From Magicicada septendecula (taxonomy: Eukaryota > Arthropoda > Insecta > Hemiptera > Cicadidae): DNA of 64,000 bases. Where the stretch lies: assembly GCA_034769895.1 (NCBI GenBank), contig CM068372.1, positions 434,513,958-434,577,957 on the forward strand. The letters run 5' to 3'. Both the position numbers and the translations under genes were made by a program. Position 1 is the first letter of the stretch; the number at the start of each line of letters is the position of its first letter. The notes beneath the pieces are model-generated. The model did not search any database, had not been told where the DNA came from, and saw only the letters and a list, made by a program, of their open reading frames with translations. Shown here piece after piece: positions 21,934-37,408 of the stretch.

Positions 21934-24900
21934 GTGAGACAATTTCTTGAAAAATGTAACGCGATAAATAAATGTAACTGGACTAAAAGTCTATTACCCT
22001 TAATACGAGTTGACTTAGGCGTTACCTCCACAATCGCATTAATTGATTCGGGATCTAGCAGAACCTTAATCAGTCAAGAGTTAGCAGACAAATTAGCGAA
22101 ACACCATCTAGTAAAACGGAGTCAACCGGTGAATATAAAGTGTGCTACCGCCAATAAACAAAATATAATAATAAAACTGAGCATTACCGTTAAGGTTAAA
22201 ATCAAGAACCTAACCTGGATTTTTACAATGTTAGTATGTAATGAATTAGGACCCGACTTAATATTAGGAGCAGACTTTATTAGTAAAACGGGAATGATTC
22301 TTGACATCTATGAGCAAAAATATTATTTTCGATTCGACCGTACAAGGAAATATAGATTTGATTGTAATAATGAGAAACAGGAAAAAAATTGTTCATCTAC
22401 TGCACATGTAATACACCAAGAGTCTGATTTATCTCATCTAGAAAGTAGAGATAGAATGAGAATACTGAAATTAATAAAAGAATTTTCCTCAGTTCTTACA
22501 CCTAAACTAGGACTCACTGAACTAACAGAATATAAAATTAATCTGAGCGATCAGAAAGTAATATGCCTACCTCCATACAAGTTGTCGCCTCCCAAGATGG
22601 AAGTGATGAGAAACCATATCAACAAGTTGTTGGAGCAAGGAGTCACTGAACCCTCTACGTCCCCATATTCATCACCCTCCTTTTTAGTACCGAAAGGTCG
22701 CGATAAACACAGACTAGTCGTGGACTACAGGCAATTAAACAAAAGAATAGAATTTGAATCTATTCCTCTTCCAGACATCCATAGTGCTTTCCATTACTTC
22801 ACGAAAGCTATGGTCTTTACGGTAATGGATCTGAATCAAGCTTTTCACCAAATACCCCTTTCGGAAGAATCAAAACGTCTAACCGCGTTTGCCGTTCCTT
22901 TTAACTTGTACCAATTTACTAGAGTACCCTTTGGAATATCTCAAGGAAGTTCCGTATGTAGTAGATTATTAGAAAGGATATTTCACGATATTAAATTTAA
23001 ATATGTGTATCACTATTTGGATGACATCGTTATATATAGCGAATCAATGGAACAACATCTTAAACACTTACGTGAAGTGTTATCTCGGTTATAAAAAGCA
23101 GGATTAACTGTTAACCCAAAAAAGGTAAATTTTGCCGTCCCACAGTTTTCATTCTTAAGCCACATCGTGAAAGCGAATGGAAAAGTAAGCATTGACCCCG
23201 AACATACCCGCGCTATTAGAGAATTTTCACCCCCACGAGATGCAAAAGGTATAGCCCGATTTTTGGGAATGGTAAATTATTTCCACAAGTATATTCCCCA
23301 TCTTGCCGAAATAGCAGCACCCCTAAATTCTTTAAGAAAGAAGGGAGCGAAGTTTGAATGGAGCTCACTACATCAAAATGCGTTTGAGCAACTTAAAGAA
23401 AGTATCATATCTCCCCCAGTTTTGCAGCTAGCCGATTTCACGAAACCTTTCGTAGTGCAGACCGACAGTTCCAGTGTAGCGTTAGGTGCAGTCATATATC
23501 AAGAGATAGAAAACAGCAGACTACCTATTAGTTATGCATCGCGAACCTTGAGCGACCAAGAAAGAAAATATTCCGCATATGAATTGGAATGTTTAGCCAT
23601 TGTTTTTGCATTCGAGAAGTTTAAACCCTTTCTAGAACATAAAGAATTCCTTTTGGAAACTGATAATCAAGCATTATCTTGGTTACTGAATCACCCTAAA
23701 CAGTTAGGACGTATTGGAAGATGGGTATTGAAGTTAAACTGCTACAAATTCAGAGTGCAGCATATTAAAGGTACACAAAACGTAGTCGCTGATACCCTGT
23801 CCCATATATTCCAGTCGCCCACTAAAACTCCCGAAAGCAAGGAGAATCCGGAAATAGCACTTGCTAATGCCGTAATTACTGAGTTCCCCCTTGCCTTTAC
23901 AAACATTGCCCTGTATCAACAACAAGACCCCTTACTGAAGCCTATTATAGAACAACTTGCGCAAGGTATTAAATCCGAGAAATACGTATTGAGTAAAAAT
24001 GTACTATGCCATAAAATAAGAAGCGGAAAGGAACTAAGAATAATAGCCCCTGATGTGATTAAGCCCATGCTGATGGAGTACTTCCATTCATCTACCATAG
24101 GAGCCCATATGGGAATCAATAAGACAATACATCGTGTTCGAAAGGAATATCATTGGAACAATATGAACAGCGAAATAGCCAGTTTCGTAAAGAAATGTAA
24201 ATTATGTGCTCTCAGTAAACCAGCCAGAAATAATCAGGTAAGCCAGTTGATTTCGGAAATCCCTAAGACCCCTTTTTCTAAACTTTATCTAGACTTTTCA
24301 GGTCCTTATCCACGATCCAAATCAGGTAATACTATGTTACTCATCTGTGTAGATTCATTCACCAAATTTGTTTGGATGTATCCCATGCGACGAGCATTAG
24401 CGTCGACGACTGTAAAAATATTACAGGAAAGATTATTTAAAGACTACGGTACACCTGTACGTATAGTATCAGATAATGGACCACAGTTTAAAGCGAAAGA
24501 ATTTAAGAATATGTGTTTCAAGTTAGGAATAGACCATATAACCACTACGGAGTATCGACCGCAAGGCAATATTGCTGAAAGGTATCTACGAAACCTCAAA
24601 TCTGCATTAATCGCCTATCATGCGATAGGCGTCGTGATAGCAAAACGTCATCATACGTCGTGGGACCAAAACCTATCCTGGATTCAATACGCCTTTAATT
24701 CAGCTTATCACGAAGGTCACAAGTCGACCCCGTTTGAGTTACTGTACAAATACCAACCAAACCACCCCTTGTCCACTAAATGGAAAATACACGACCTGCT
24801 ACCTCCGCAAATAACGGATAAGCAGATAAAGCAAATATGGAATAAAGCCCGCTCTAATTTAAGAGCGAACTTAGAGAAATCCGGAAAATACCATGAGAAA

Positions 24901-25175
24901 GGTATTCATAAAATTCAATTAGATACCAAATAGGTGACTTAGTAATGTATAAGACTCACCCCACTAGTAGTGCAATTGATAAGACCACCTCTAAACTATC
25001 ATACCGATGGTGTGGCCCTTACCAAATCCAGAAGTACCTAACTCCAGTTACAGTAGCCCTGTACGAACCTGTGACTCGAAAATATGTGCGGCGAACACAT
25101 ATTTCGCAGATAAAATTGTATAAGAAGAAGAGAAGGAATAGTATAACCAAAAATAGAAAAGGTAATACTAGGTAG
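21934..25175 (+). pseudogene. Pol, copy 2 (TAA in RT, frameshift before tail)
   Basis: The domain order is protease, RT, RNase H, integrase. The CGA codon before the protease is kept, so the first segment is open for 386 codons up to the RT stop TAA (23092-23094). The next segment runs to 24933, and the GPY tail is at 24945-25175. Private changes are Cys for Arg in KVICLPPY and Arg for His in PKGRDKH, both in RT. Non-coding 25176-25636 follows, with no gene. Confidence 0.88.
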
Positions 25176-25636
25176 TGAAGTATATTATACTTCTGAAACC
25201 ATGCTAAATGTTAATCGTAGAGTTTGGAAATGAGGCCTGATCAACCTGAGATCCAGTGCTGCGAAAGATAAGTAAATGAGTACTCAATGACAACTAAACT
25301 GAATTCTAAATAGCAAAAGATTTAGAAAATTACTCTACGGAGAGAGTAACAAAACCCCAAGAAAAAAACGGTAGTAGATTTAAGTGATAGAGATGAGAAA
25401 GAGTTTTGTGTTTTAAAATGTAGATATTAAGTGTGAATAGTATGTAAAAAAAAAAAAGGTAGTTTATAAGAAAATATAAAAGTATATTGTGTTGTGGAGA
25501 AGAAACAAGTGGATATAACGCTTACCAATAACTATGTGAGAGAAATTCCACACACTGACACCAAACATACTCCAAGTCCCCAATTGTGCGTTAGACTCAC
25601 AACACACCAGTAACGTGAAATTTAAGCGGTGGAGTA

Positions 25637-27182
25637 TGTGACGATTTAATTGAAACTGTAATCTTAAATTTAAAAAAATTAAATTTGCGAGCGATTAAGT
25701 ATTTTTAAATCGCACTATTAAACCTAAAGCCCCTGTACTAAATCAGAATGAGAATGAGAATGAGAAGTGTATGAAAATCAACAGAAGCACTAATAAAAAG
25801 TCGACTTGTAAAAAACTTATTAATATCACAATTAACCCTTTACTAGTCATCATGCTGTGACCTGTTAGTTCCGGACTCAACGTGTTTATCGAGTCTTCTG
25901 TAATTTAGGAAGATATAAAAATCATAATGTTTGTAATTAGAAATTTGAAGGCACGAGTAGTAGTTAAAATAATTCACTTAAATTATATATGTATAAGTAA
26001 TGTATTGTTTTTGGTAATAAGAATGTCAATTTAAATAAAAATAGGGACTATATTGTCGCGGAGTACTTGCCCCTCTCCGTTGTTATGTGCCAGTCGAATC
26101 TAGTAGAGGGTCACTATGCTGCCATCAGACCGTACAGACGTATGAGCGAGAGCTCCACGAAAATGCATTTGTTTTTTTTAATTTAATTTTAAAATGTTAG
26201 CTACCACTGCTAAACGTGGCGAGCGTTGTGTAATGTGTGAATGATATAAAGATGTGTTAAGAAGAAAAATGTAATAAGTAAAACAAAAACTTAACTAGTA
26301 GTAAACAAGATGACGTCTCCCCTCAAGAGGTAAATACAAGTACAACCTTATACATGAAGATGTGATCTGCATAAACTTCATAAATACACGTATACGATGC
26401 ATAAGACGCTGACGAGGACCTCCGTGGATCTACACCTACTTTCACAAAAGAAACTTCAATCTCCGCAGTGAACATCCTATCTAGTACTTGCCGAAGACAC
26501 GACCCAGATGATGATGCCGACTTCAAGAATTCCAAAGAGAGACACCCCAGGACGAGGTTACTACGACCAATTGTAAAGGTGACTCGATAGCTTGCCTATC
26601 GAGAGTTAATCATATTTGATACACAACTCACATTAAAAAGAGACTTTTCAAAGACTATAAATTTTGTTTACAATTAAAATGAGACAAGCTAAGAGTTTTC
26701 TGTAAGATTCAAGATCGTACGTAGTAACGCCTTAAATGTAAATGTAATTTATAATCACTTTAAGTAATAATACCATTCTTCAAATGGTAAAAGAAGTCTT
26801 GCAAGCGTGTAGATGAACTCAAAATACTTAGAAGTCTTTGCTATAAATATACTTAAAGTAAACTCGGATCCGAGGTAAAAGAATACATAATCAGTTTTAT
26901 CCCTAAGTTTTTATGAAAAGCATTTAAATATTTTAATCTAATTAATGATGTCATGGGATCTTTGAGTAGCAGTTGTTAATAAAGAGAAGTCATCTTGTTA
27001 CACATGAAAATGAGTCCATAAATCAGTGAAATACCTTCCCTTGTTTCCTTAAAATTATCTTATGTAATTTGTTCAATTAATTTGAGTTTAATAACAGTTC
27101 GTTACAACGTAGGCAGCCCATGTAATTGGCAAGTGTCAGTTAAGATGGGTTCCCTGGATTTGTAACGTGGCAATACGTTACA
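25637..27182 (+). repeat. LTR 3 (1546 bp)
   Basis: Shared by copies 2 and 3. It carries CCATCAGACC like LTRs 4 and 5. Otherwise it is nearly identical to LTR 2, including the altered TTTACAATTAA where LTRs 1 and 4-7 have TTTAAAATTAA. Confidence 0.9.
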
Positions 27183-28116
27183 AAATTGCGCCACTCTGCT
27201 GTTAAATTAGTAAAAAGGTTGTAAGCATCGTGACATTAACAGAGATACGTCACCCTGCTAATTAAAGTTATGGTTACATAGTAAAATAGATAACTTTTGG
27301 CACTCAGTTATCTGATCTATGCACTCAGGGAATGTATTTGATGTAACTTTAATTTTCATAAAATGAATTTGTTTTAAGATACGCAAATGATAGTCAGTAT
27401 AACTTGAAATATCATTGTATGAAGCCAAATGCAAGTATGTACATGAATTGTAGTGCTTGGTGATCTGCTCAGTCTTTAACAGGTTTATATTATGACAATC
27501 CAAGACCTGTTGTTTCTTGAATATGCCTGCATAGTATATGTTAGTGTATGTCTGTCGTCACGGTAAAAGAAAAAAAAAATAAATAATAATAATGCTCCTG
27601 TGTAAAGTAGACCCGGTTAATTACGGGGAAAGAATTTCGTAACTTAAATTTGTTACCAAAATAAATAATTAATTTAATTGGGGAAAGTACGAGAATTAAT
27701 AAAGTCAGACTGTTATAACCGTAATACACGTGTAAGTTGAAGGCGTGCTTTGTTGAATGAGATTCACCCCATGCGTCCGAGCTGGCTTCTCCAGTTAAGA
27801 CCTGGCAAGGAAGTTAGTCTGTGGCATTGTGTAGAGAACAATACGTGAGTGTAAACCCCGCATTCTCACGCACACACCCTGCCTTTGTTTACTAAATAAA
27901 AGAGGGTGGCCTACATTCCAGCAAACAGCTGATCAGCGATTTAACTTTGAAATATGTGTGTGTGGAATTTCTGTCTCTCCCTTAGAAGAGAAATTATTCT
28001 TTTCTGAATTATGCAAATGATTTACCCAAGAATTCATCTTATCTATGTAATTAGTGTGTAGTGTTGTAGAATCAGTTTTAAGTACGTTTTAATGTGTTAG
28101 AAATAAGAAAAAAAAA

Positions 28117-29602
28117 ATGGCCCAATTTAATCCGGATTTGTTATTAAAGGACGAGCTGTCTTACGAAGCTCTTTTGCGTGGACTACCCCATGCGAATGTA
28201 ACAGTCACGGAATTGCGTAGATCAATACGCGAATGTGGATTTGATACACCCGAGCAATTAAGCAACCTAAGCGAACTCGATTATGAGAGCGAGAGAGAAA
28301 TTTGTAATGCCAAGTATAGTGAGCTAACCTTATTGTCTCAAACCCTCCAAGACGAGAAATCTCCGGCGATAATTTTGCGGACTACCCAGAGAATAGAGCA
28401 TTTAACCCGGCGAATGAAAAATTTGTTGATCTGGCCTAATCTTACGGAAATACCACGTGAAGTGCAAAACCTAGCTGGCGAACCTTTACGTCGCTTATCC
28501 ACTATTATTAATGACTTAAGAAGAAGATCCGACTCGTTCCGGATGGATGAAATAGAGAAGTCCTTGAAGAAATTACACATCTCCCCAGTACAATCCCCTA
28601 CTACTGATCTACCTCCGCCTAACACTGATCGGAACTCACCCGCCGTATCGCAAATGCAAGCTAACCAAGAGCAATATACAGATAGAGATTTAAATGCCCC
28701 TCCTCCCGATCGTTTCCAGAGTCGCCCCGGAACTCACAAATTGACCACCCCGAATGCATCATATCGTTCTCCTAAAGAAATCCCAACCTTGAATCATAAC
28801 GCGGACCTATACGGAAAAATTACTCATCCTGTGGAGAAAATTTTAACTGAAATCCCTTACACCGATGGATTAAATGTCTCCAAACTACTAAATTTCATTA
28901 ACTATCTCCTGCAGATAAAAGATCTACAGCAGCTGAATGATTGGCAAATTTTACAAGTTCTGCTACCGAAATGTAAACCCCCGTTAAAGAATCGTGTAAT
29001 AGAAGCATTAAGCTCTACACTTCCAGTAGAAGACCTACATAGCTCGATAATAAAGTACTTTATTCCAACCGGAATTTATGAAGAAATTAAAAGAAAGACC
29101 GTACTCCGAGTACAAGGAAATCACAAGAGATTAGCTCATTACATCTCCGATATCAGAGTCATCCCGACTACTACGTGTAGATTGGAATGAGACACAGATG
29201 GTCGACACCATTTTAATAGGATTGTCACCAGAGGAAAGATCTCGTTTAGCTTTGATAAATAGACCAAACACCATTGCAGATCTAGAACAATGCAGTATCC
29301 ATTCGTCAAATGTATGGTACTCCGATCAAAATAGACATACGATGAAACCCGCAGAAACAAATAGAAATGAATTGCGAGCCCTAGAGCCCGGTGTAACAAC
29401 CCTGCATGAAAGGCAAGTATTCAATAGACCTCACAATGTGCGTAAATCTAGTAAGTTAAGTGTAACACCATCTAAAGCGGAAACAAGGTACCCTCATCAC
29501 AATAAACCCATCTGTTATAATTGCGGCAAATATGGACACATAAGAAAAGACTGCAAGAGCAAGCCATTGGAATGTAAACACTCAGATCCAAAAAACATGT
29601 AA
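28117..29602 (+). pseudogene. Gag, copy 3 (2-bp frameshift)
   Basis: Leader 27183-28116. The frame breaks at the same AGAG site near 29155, with the second part at 29198-29602. Private changes are Ile for Met in PKEIPTLNH and His for Arg just before the zinc knuckle (PHHNKPIC). Both are compatible with protein folding, but the frame is dead. Confidence 0.9.
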
Positions 29603-29741
29603 GGCAGGGAGACCCGAAATCCTGTGTCTTCCGCAGCAACTCGAAATCTGGTGAACCTAAAGAAACGAATAAAAAAAATATATATATATATTTTATAACC
29701 AAAGTGGAAGGAAAAGAAGTTTTAAGGAAATAGATCCCTAC

Positions 29742-32700
29742 GTGAGACAATTTCTTGAAAAATGTAACGCGATAAATAAATGTAACTGGACTAAAAGTCT
29801 ATTACCCTTAATACGAGTTGACTTAGGCGTTACCTCCACAATCGCATTAATTGATTCGGGATCTAGCAGAACCTTAATCAGTCAAGAGTTAGCAGACAAA
29901 TTAGCGAAACACCATCTAGTAAAACGGAGTCAACCGGTGAATATAAAGTGTGCTACCGCCAATAAACAAAATATAATAATAAAACTGAGCATTACCGTTA
30001 AGGTTAAAATCAAGAACCTAACCTGGATTTTTACAATGTTAGTATGTAATGAATTAGGACCCGACTTAATATTAGGAGCAGACTTTATTAGTAAAACAGG
30101 AATGATTCTTGACATCTATGAGCAAAAATATTATTTTCGATTCGACCGTACACGGAAATATAGATTTGATTGTAATAATGAGAAACAGGAAAAAAATTGT
30201 TCATCTACTGCACATGTAATACACCAAGAGTCTGATTTATCTCATCTAGAAAGTAGAGATAGAATGAGAATACTGAAATTAATAAAAGAATTTTCCTCAG
30301 TTCTTACACCTAAACTAGGACTCACTGAACTAACAGAATATAAAATTAATCTGAGCGATCAGAAAGTAATACGCCTACCTCCATACAAGTTGTCGCCTCC
30401 CAAGATGGAAGTGATGAGAAACCATATCAACAAGTTGTTGGAGCAAGGAGTCACTGAACCCTCTACGTCCCCATATTCATCACCCTCCTTTTTAGTACCG
30501 AAAGGTCACGATAAACACAGACTAGTCGTGGACTACAGGCAATTAAACAAAAGAATAGAATTTGAATCTATTCCTCTTCCAGACATCCATAGTGCTTTCC
30601 ATTACTTCACGAAAGCTATGGTCTTTACGGTAATGGATCTGAATCAAGCTTTTCACCAAATACCCCTTTCGGAAGAATCAAAACGTCTAACCGCGTTTGC
30701 CGTTCCTTTTAACTTGTACCAATTTACTAGAGTACCCTTTGGAATATCTCAAGGAAGTTCCGTATGTAGTAGATTATTAGAAAGGATATTTCACGATATT
30801 AAATTTAAATATGTGTATCACTATTTGGACGACATCGTTATATATAGCGAATCAATGGAACAACATCTTAAACACTTACGTGAAGTGTTATCTCGGTTAT
30901 AAAAAGCAGGATTAACTGTTAACCCAAAAAAGGTAAATTTTGCCGTCCCACAGTTTTCATTCTTAAGCCACATCGTGAAAGCGAATCGAAAAGTAAGCAT
31001 TGACCCCGAACATACCCGCGCTATTAGAGAATTTTCACCCCCACGAGATGCAAAAGGTATAGCCCGATTTTTGGGAATGGTAAATTATTTCCACAAGTAT
31101 ATTCCCCATCTTGCCGAAATAGCAGCACCCCTAAATTCTTTAAGAAAGAAGGGAGCGAAGTTTGAATGGAGCTCACTACATCAAAATGCGTTTGAGCAAC
31201 TTAAAGAAAGTATCATATCTCCCCCAGTTTTGCAGCTAGCCGATTTCACGAAACCTTTCGTAGTGCAGACCGACAGTTCCAGTGTAGCGTTAGGTGCAGT
31301 CATATATCAAGAGATAGAAAACAGCAGACTACCTATTAGTTATGCATCGCGAACCTTGAGCGACCAAGAAAGAAAATATTCCGCATATGAATTGGAATGT
31401 TTAGCCATTGTTTTTGCATTCGAGAAGTTTAAACCCTTTCTAGAACATAAAGAATTCCTTTTGGAAACTGATAATCAAGCATTATCTTGGTTACTGAATC
31501 ACCCTAAACAGTTAGGACGTATTGGAAGATGGGTATTGAAGTTAAACTGCTACAAATTCAGAGTGCAGCATATTAAAGGTACACAAAACGTAGTCGCTGA
31601 TACCCTGTCCCATATATTCCAGTCGCCCACTAAAACTCCCGAAAGCAAGGAGAATCCGGAAATAGCACTTGCTAATGCCGTAATTACTGAGTTCCCCCTT
31701 GCCTTTACAAACATTGCCCTGTATCAACAACAAGACCCCTTACTGAAGCCTATTATAGAACAACTTGCGCAAGGTATTAAATCCGAGAAATACGTATTGA
31801 GTAAAAATGTACTATGCCATAAAATAAGAAGCGGAAAGGAACTAAGAATAATAGCCCCTGATGTGATTAAGCCCATGCTGATGGAGTACTTCCATTCATC
31901 TACCATAGGAGCCCATATGGGAATCAATAAGACAATACATCGTGTTCGAAAGGAATATCATTGGAACAATATGAACAGCGAAATAGCCAGTTTCGTAAAG
32001 AAATGTAAATTATGTGCTCTCAGTAAACCAGCCAGAAATAATCAGGTAAGCCAGTTGATTTCGGAAATCCCTAAGACCCCTTTTTCTAAACTTTATCTAG
32101 ACTTTTCAGGTCCTTATCCACGATCCAAATCAGGTAATACTATGTTACTCATCTGTGTAGATTCATTCACCAAATTTGTTTGGATGTATCCCATGCGACG
32201 AGCACTAGCGTCGACGACTGTAAAAATATTACAGGAAAGATTATTTAAAGACTACGGTACACCTGTACGTATAGTATCAGATAATGGACCACAGTTTAAA
32301 GCGAAAGAATTTAAGAATATGTGTTTCAAGTTAGGAATAGACCATATAACCACTACGGAGTATCGACCGCAAGGCAATATTGCTGAAAGGTATCTACGAA
32401 ACCTCAAATCTGCATTAATCGCCTATCATGCGATAGGCGTCGTGATAGCAAAACGTCATCATACATCGTGGGACCAAAACCTATCCTGGATTCAATACGC
32501 CTTTAATTCAGCTTATCACGAAGGTCACAAGTCGACCCCGTTTGAGTTACTGTACAAATACCAACCAAACCACCCCTTGTCCACTAAATGGAAAATACAC
32601 GACCTGCTACCTCCGCAAATAACGGATAAGCAGATAAAGCAAATATGGAATAAAGCCCGCTCTAATTTAAGAGCGAACTTAGAGAAATCCGGAAAATACC

Positions 32701-32983
32701 ATGAGAAAGGTATTCATAAAATTCAATTAGATACCAAATAGGTGACTTAGTAATGTATAAGACTCACCCCACTAGTAGTGCAATTGATAAGACCACCTCT
32801 AAACTATCATACCGATGGTGTGGCCCTTACCAAATCCAGAAGTACCTAACTCCAGTTACAGTAGCCCTGTACGAACCTGTGACTCGAAAATATGTGCGGC
32901 GAACACATATTTCGCAGATAAAATTGTATAAGAAGAAGAGAAGGAATAGTATAACCAAAAATAGAAAAGGTAATACTAGGTAG
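29742..32983 (+). pseudogene. Pol, copy 3 (TAA in RT, frameshift before tail)
   Basis: The first segment is 29742-30902, ending in the shared RT stop; RNase H and integrase run to 32741; the tail is 32753-32983. It shares MKANRK (Arg for Gly just after the RT core) with copy 4 only, and AAACAGGAATG plus CATACATCG with copies 4 and 5. Non-coding 32984-33443 follows, with a run of A near 33254 one base shorter than in its neighbours. Confidence 0.88.
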
Positions 32984-33443
32984 TGAAGTATATTATACTT
33001 CTGAAACCATGCTAAATGTTAATCGTAGAGTTTGGAAATGAGGCCTGATCAACCTGAGATCCAGTGCTGCGAAAGATAAGTAAATGAGTACTCAATGACA
33101 ACTAAACTGAATTCTAAATAGCAAAAGATTTAGAAAATTACTCTACGGAGAGAGTAACAAAACCCCAAGAAAAAAACGGTAGTAGATTTAAGTGATAGAG
33201 ATGAGAAAGAGTTTTGTGTTTTAAAATGTAGATATTAAGTGTGAATAGTATGTAAAAAAAAAAAGGTAGTTTATAAGAAAATATAAAAGTATATTGTGTT
33301 GTGGAGAAGAAACAAGTGGATATAACGCTTACCAATAACTATGTGAGAGAAATTCCACACACTGACACCAAACATACTCCAAGTCCCCAATTGTGCGTTA
33401 GACTCACAACACACCAGTAACGTGAAATTTAAGCGGTGGAGTA

Positions 33444-34989
33444 TGTGACGATTTAATTGAAACTGTAATCTTAAATTTAAAAAAATTAAATTTGCGAGCG
33501 ATTAAGTATTTTTAAATCGCACTATTAAACCTAAAGCCCCTGTACTAAATCAGAATGAGAATGAGAATGAGAAGTGTATGAAAATCAACAGAAGCACTAA
33601 TAAAAAGTCGACTTGTAAAAAACTTATTAATATCACAATTAACCCTTTACTAGTCATCATGCTGTGACCTGTTAGTTCCGGACTCAACGTGTTTATCGAG
33701 TCTTCTGTAATTTAGGAAGATATAAAAATCATAATGTTTGTAATTAGAAATTTGAAGGCACGAGTAGTAGTTAAAATAATTCACTTAAATTATATATGTA
33801 TAAGTAATGTATTGTTTTTGGTAATAAGAATGTCAATTTAAATAAAAATAGGGACTATATTGTCGCGGAGTACTTGCCCCTCTCCGTTGTTATGTGCCAG
33901 TCGAATCTAGTAGAGGGTCACTATGCTGCCATCAGACCGTACAGACGTATGAGCGAGAGCTCCACGAAAATGCATTTGTTTTTTTTAATTTAATTTTAAA
34001 ATGTTAGCTACCACTGCTAAACGTGGCGAGCGTTGTGTAATGTGTGAATGATATAAAGATGTGTTAAGAAGAAAAATGTAATAAGTAAAACAAAAACTTA
34101 ACTAGTAGTAAACAAGATGACGTCTCCCCTCAAGAGGTAAATACAAGTACAACCTTATACATGAAGATGTGATCTGCATAAACTTCATAAATACACGTAT
34201 ACGATGCATAAGACGCTGACGAGGACCTCCGTGGATCTACACCTACTTTCACAAAAGAAACTTCAATCTCCGCAGTGAACATCCTATCTAGTACTTGCCG
34301 AAGACACGACCCAGATGATGATGCCGACTTCAAGAATTCCAAAGAGAGACACCCCAGGACGAGGTTACTACGACCAATTGTAAAGGTGACTCGATAGCTT
34401 GCCTATCGAGAGTTAATCATATTTGATACACAACTCACATTAAAAAGAGACTTTTCAAAGACTATAAATTTTGTTTAAAATTAAAATGAGACAAGCTAAG
34501 AGTTTTCTGTAAGATTCAAGATCGTACGTAGTAACGCCTTAAATGTAAATGTAATTTATAATCACTTTAAGTAATAATACCATTCTTCAAATGGTAAAAG
34601 AAGTCTTGCAAGCGTGTAGATGAACTCAAAATACTTAGAAGTCTTTGCTATAAATATACTTAAAGTAAACTCGGATCCGAGGTAAAAGAATACATAATCA
34701 GTTTTATCCCTAAGTTTTTATGAAAAGCATTTAAATATTTTAATCTAATTAATGATGTCATGGGATCTTTGAGTAGCAGTTGTTAATAAAGAGAAGTCAT
34801 CTTGTTACACATGAAAATGAGTCCATAAATCAGTGAAATACCTTCCCTTGTTTCCTTAAAATTATCTTATGTAATTTGTTCAATTAATTTGAGTTTAATA
34901 ACAGTTCGTTACAACGTAGGCAGCCCATGTAATTGGCAAGTGTCAGTTAAGATGGGTTCCCTGGATTTGTAACGTGGCAATACGTTACA
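33444..34989 (+). repeat. LTR 4 (1546 bp)
   Basis: Shared by copies 3 and 4. It has CCATCAGACC and TTTAAAATTAA, so it resembles LTR 3 in its left part and LTR 5 throughout. It sits at the middle of the array. Confidence 0.9.
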
Positions 34990-35922
34990 AAATTGCGCCA
35001 CTCTGCTGTTAAATTAGTAAAAAGGTTGTAAGCATCGTGACATTAACAGAGATACGTCACCCTGCTAATTAAAGTTATGGTTACATAGTAAAATAGATAA
35101 CTTTTGGCACTCAGTTATCTGATCTATGCACTCAGGGAATGTATTTGATGTAACTTTAATTTTCATAAAATGAATTTGTTTTAAGATACGCAAATGATAG
35201 TCAGTATAACTTGAAATATCATTGTATGAAGCCAAATGCAAGTATGTACATGAATTGTAGTGCTTGGTGATCTGCTCAGTCTTTAACAGGTTTATATTAT
35301 GACAATCCAAGACCTGTTGTTTCTTGAATATGCCTGCATAGTATATGTTAGTGTATGTCTGTCGTCACGGTAAAAGAAAAAAAAAATAAATAATAATAAT
35401 GCTCCTGTGTAAAGTAGACCCGGTTAATTACGGGGAAAGAATTTCGTAACTTAAATTTGTTACCAAAATAAATAATTAATTTAATTGGGGAAAGTACGAG
35501 AATTAATAAAGTCAGACTGTTATAACCGTAATACACGTGTAAGTTGAAGGCGTGCTTTGTTGAATGAGATTCACCCCATGCGTCCGAGCTGGCTTCTCCA
35601 GTTAAGACCTGGCAAGGAAGTTAGTCTGTGGCATTGTGTAGAGAACAATACGTGAGTGTAAACCCCGCATTCTCACGCACACACCCTGCCTTTGTTTACT
35701 AAATAAAAGAGGGTGGCCTACATTCCAGCAAACAGCTGATCAGCGATTTAACTTTGAAATATGTGTGTGTGGAATTTCTGTCTCTCCCTTAGAAGAGAAA
35801 TTATTCTTTTCTGAATTATGCAAATGATTTACCCAAGAATTCATCTTATCTATGTAATTAGTGTGTAGTGTTGTAGAATCAGTTTTAAGTACGTTTTAAT
35901 GTGTTAGAAATAAGAAAAAAAA

Positions 35923-37408
35923 ATGGCCCAATTTAATCCGGATTTGTTATTAAAGGACGAGCTGTCTTACGAAGCTCTTTTGCGTGGACTACCCCATGCG
36001 AATGTAACAGTCACGGAATTGCGTAGATCAATACGCGAATGTGGATTTGATACACCCGAGCAATTAAGCAACCTAAGCGAACTCGATTATGAGAGCGAGA
36101 GAGAAATTTGTAATGCCAAGTATAGTGAGCTAACCTTATTGTCTCAAACCCTCCAAGACGAGAAATCTCCGGCGATAATTTTGCGGACTACCCAGAGAAT
36201 AGAGCATTTAACCCGGCGAATGAAAAATTTGTTGATCTGGCCTAATCTTACGGAAATACCACGTGAAGTGCAAAACCTAGCTGGCGAACCTTTACGTCGC
36301 TTATCCACTATTATTAATGACTTAAGAAGAAGATCCGACTCGTTCCGGATGGATGAAATAGAGAAGTCCTTGAAGAAATTACACATCTCCCCAGTACAAT
36401 CCCCTACTACTGATCTACCTCCGCCTAACACTGATCGGAACTCACCCGCCGTATCGCAAATGCAAGCTAACCAAGAGCAATATACAGATAGAGATTTAAA
36501 TGCCCCTCCTCCCGATCGTTTCCAGAGTCGCCCCGGAACTCACAAATTGACCACCCCGAATGCATCATATCGTTCTCCTAAAGAAATGCCAACCCTGAAT
36601 CATAACGCGGACCTATACGGAAAAATTACTCATCCTGTGGAGAAAATTTTAACTGAAATCCCTTACACCGATGGATTAAATGTCTCCAAACTACTAAATT
36701 TCATTAACTATCTCCTGCAGATAAAAGATCTACAGCAGCTGAATGATTGGCAAATTTTACAAGTTCTGCTACCGAAATGTAAACCCCCGTTAAAGAATCG
36801 TGTAATAGAAGCATTAAGCTCTACACTTCCAGTAGAAGACCTACATAGCTCGATAATAAAGTACTTTATTCCAACCGGAATTTATGAAGAAATTAAAAGA
36901 AAGACCGTACTCCGAGTACAAGGAAATCACAAGAGATTAGCTCATTACATCTCCGATATCAGAGTCATCCCGACTACTACGTGTAGATTGGAATGAGACA
37001 CAGATGGTCGACACCATTTTAATAGGATTGTCACCAGAGGAAAGATCTCGTTTAGCTTTGATAAATAGACCAAACACCATTGCAGATCTAGAACAATGCA
37101 GTATCCATTCGTCAAATGTATGGTACTCCGATCAAAATAGACATACGATGAAACCCGCAGAAACAAATAGAAATGAATTGCGAGCCCTAGAGCCCGGTGT
37201 AACAACCCTGCATGAAAGGCAAGTATTCAATAGACCTCACAATGTGCGTAAATCTAGTAAGTTAAGTGTAACACCATCTAAAGCGGAAACAAGGTACCCT
37301 CATCGCAATAAACCCATCTGTTATAATTGCGGCAAATATGGACACATAAGAAAAGACTGCAAGAGCAAGCCATTGGAATGTAAACACTCAGATCCAAAAA
37401 ACATGTAA
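35923..37408 (+). pseudogene. Gag, copy 4 (2-bp frameshift)
   Basis: Leader 34990-35922. It has the consensus protein sequence apart from the shared AGAG deletion near 36961; the second part is 37004-37408. No private amino acid change was noticed, so it is a good representative of the inner copies. Confidence 0.9.
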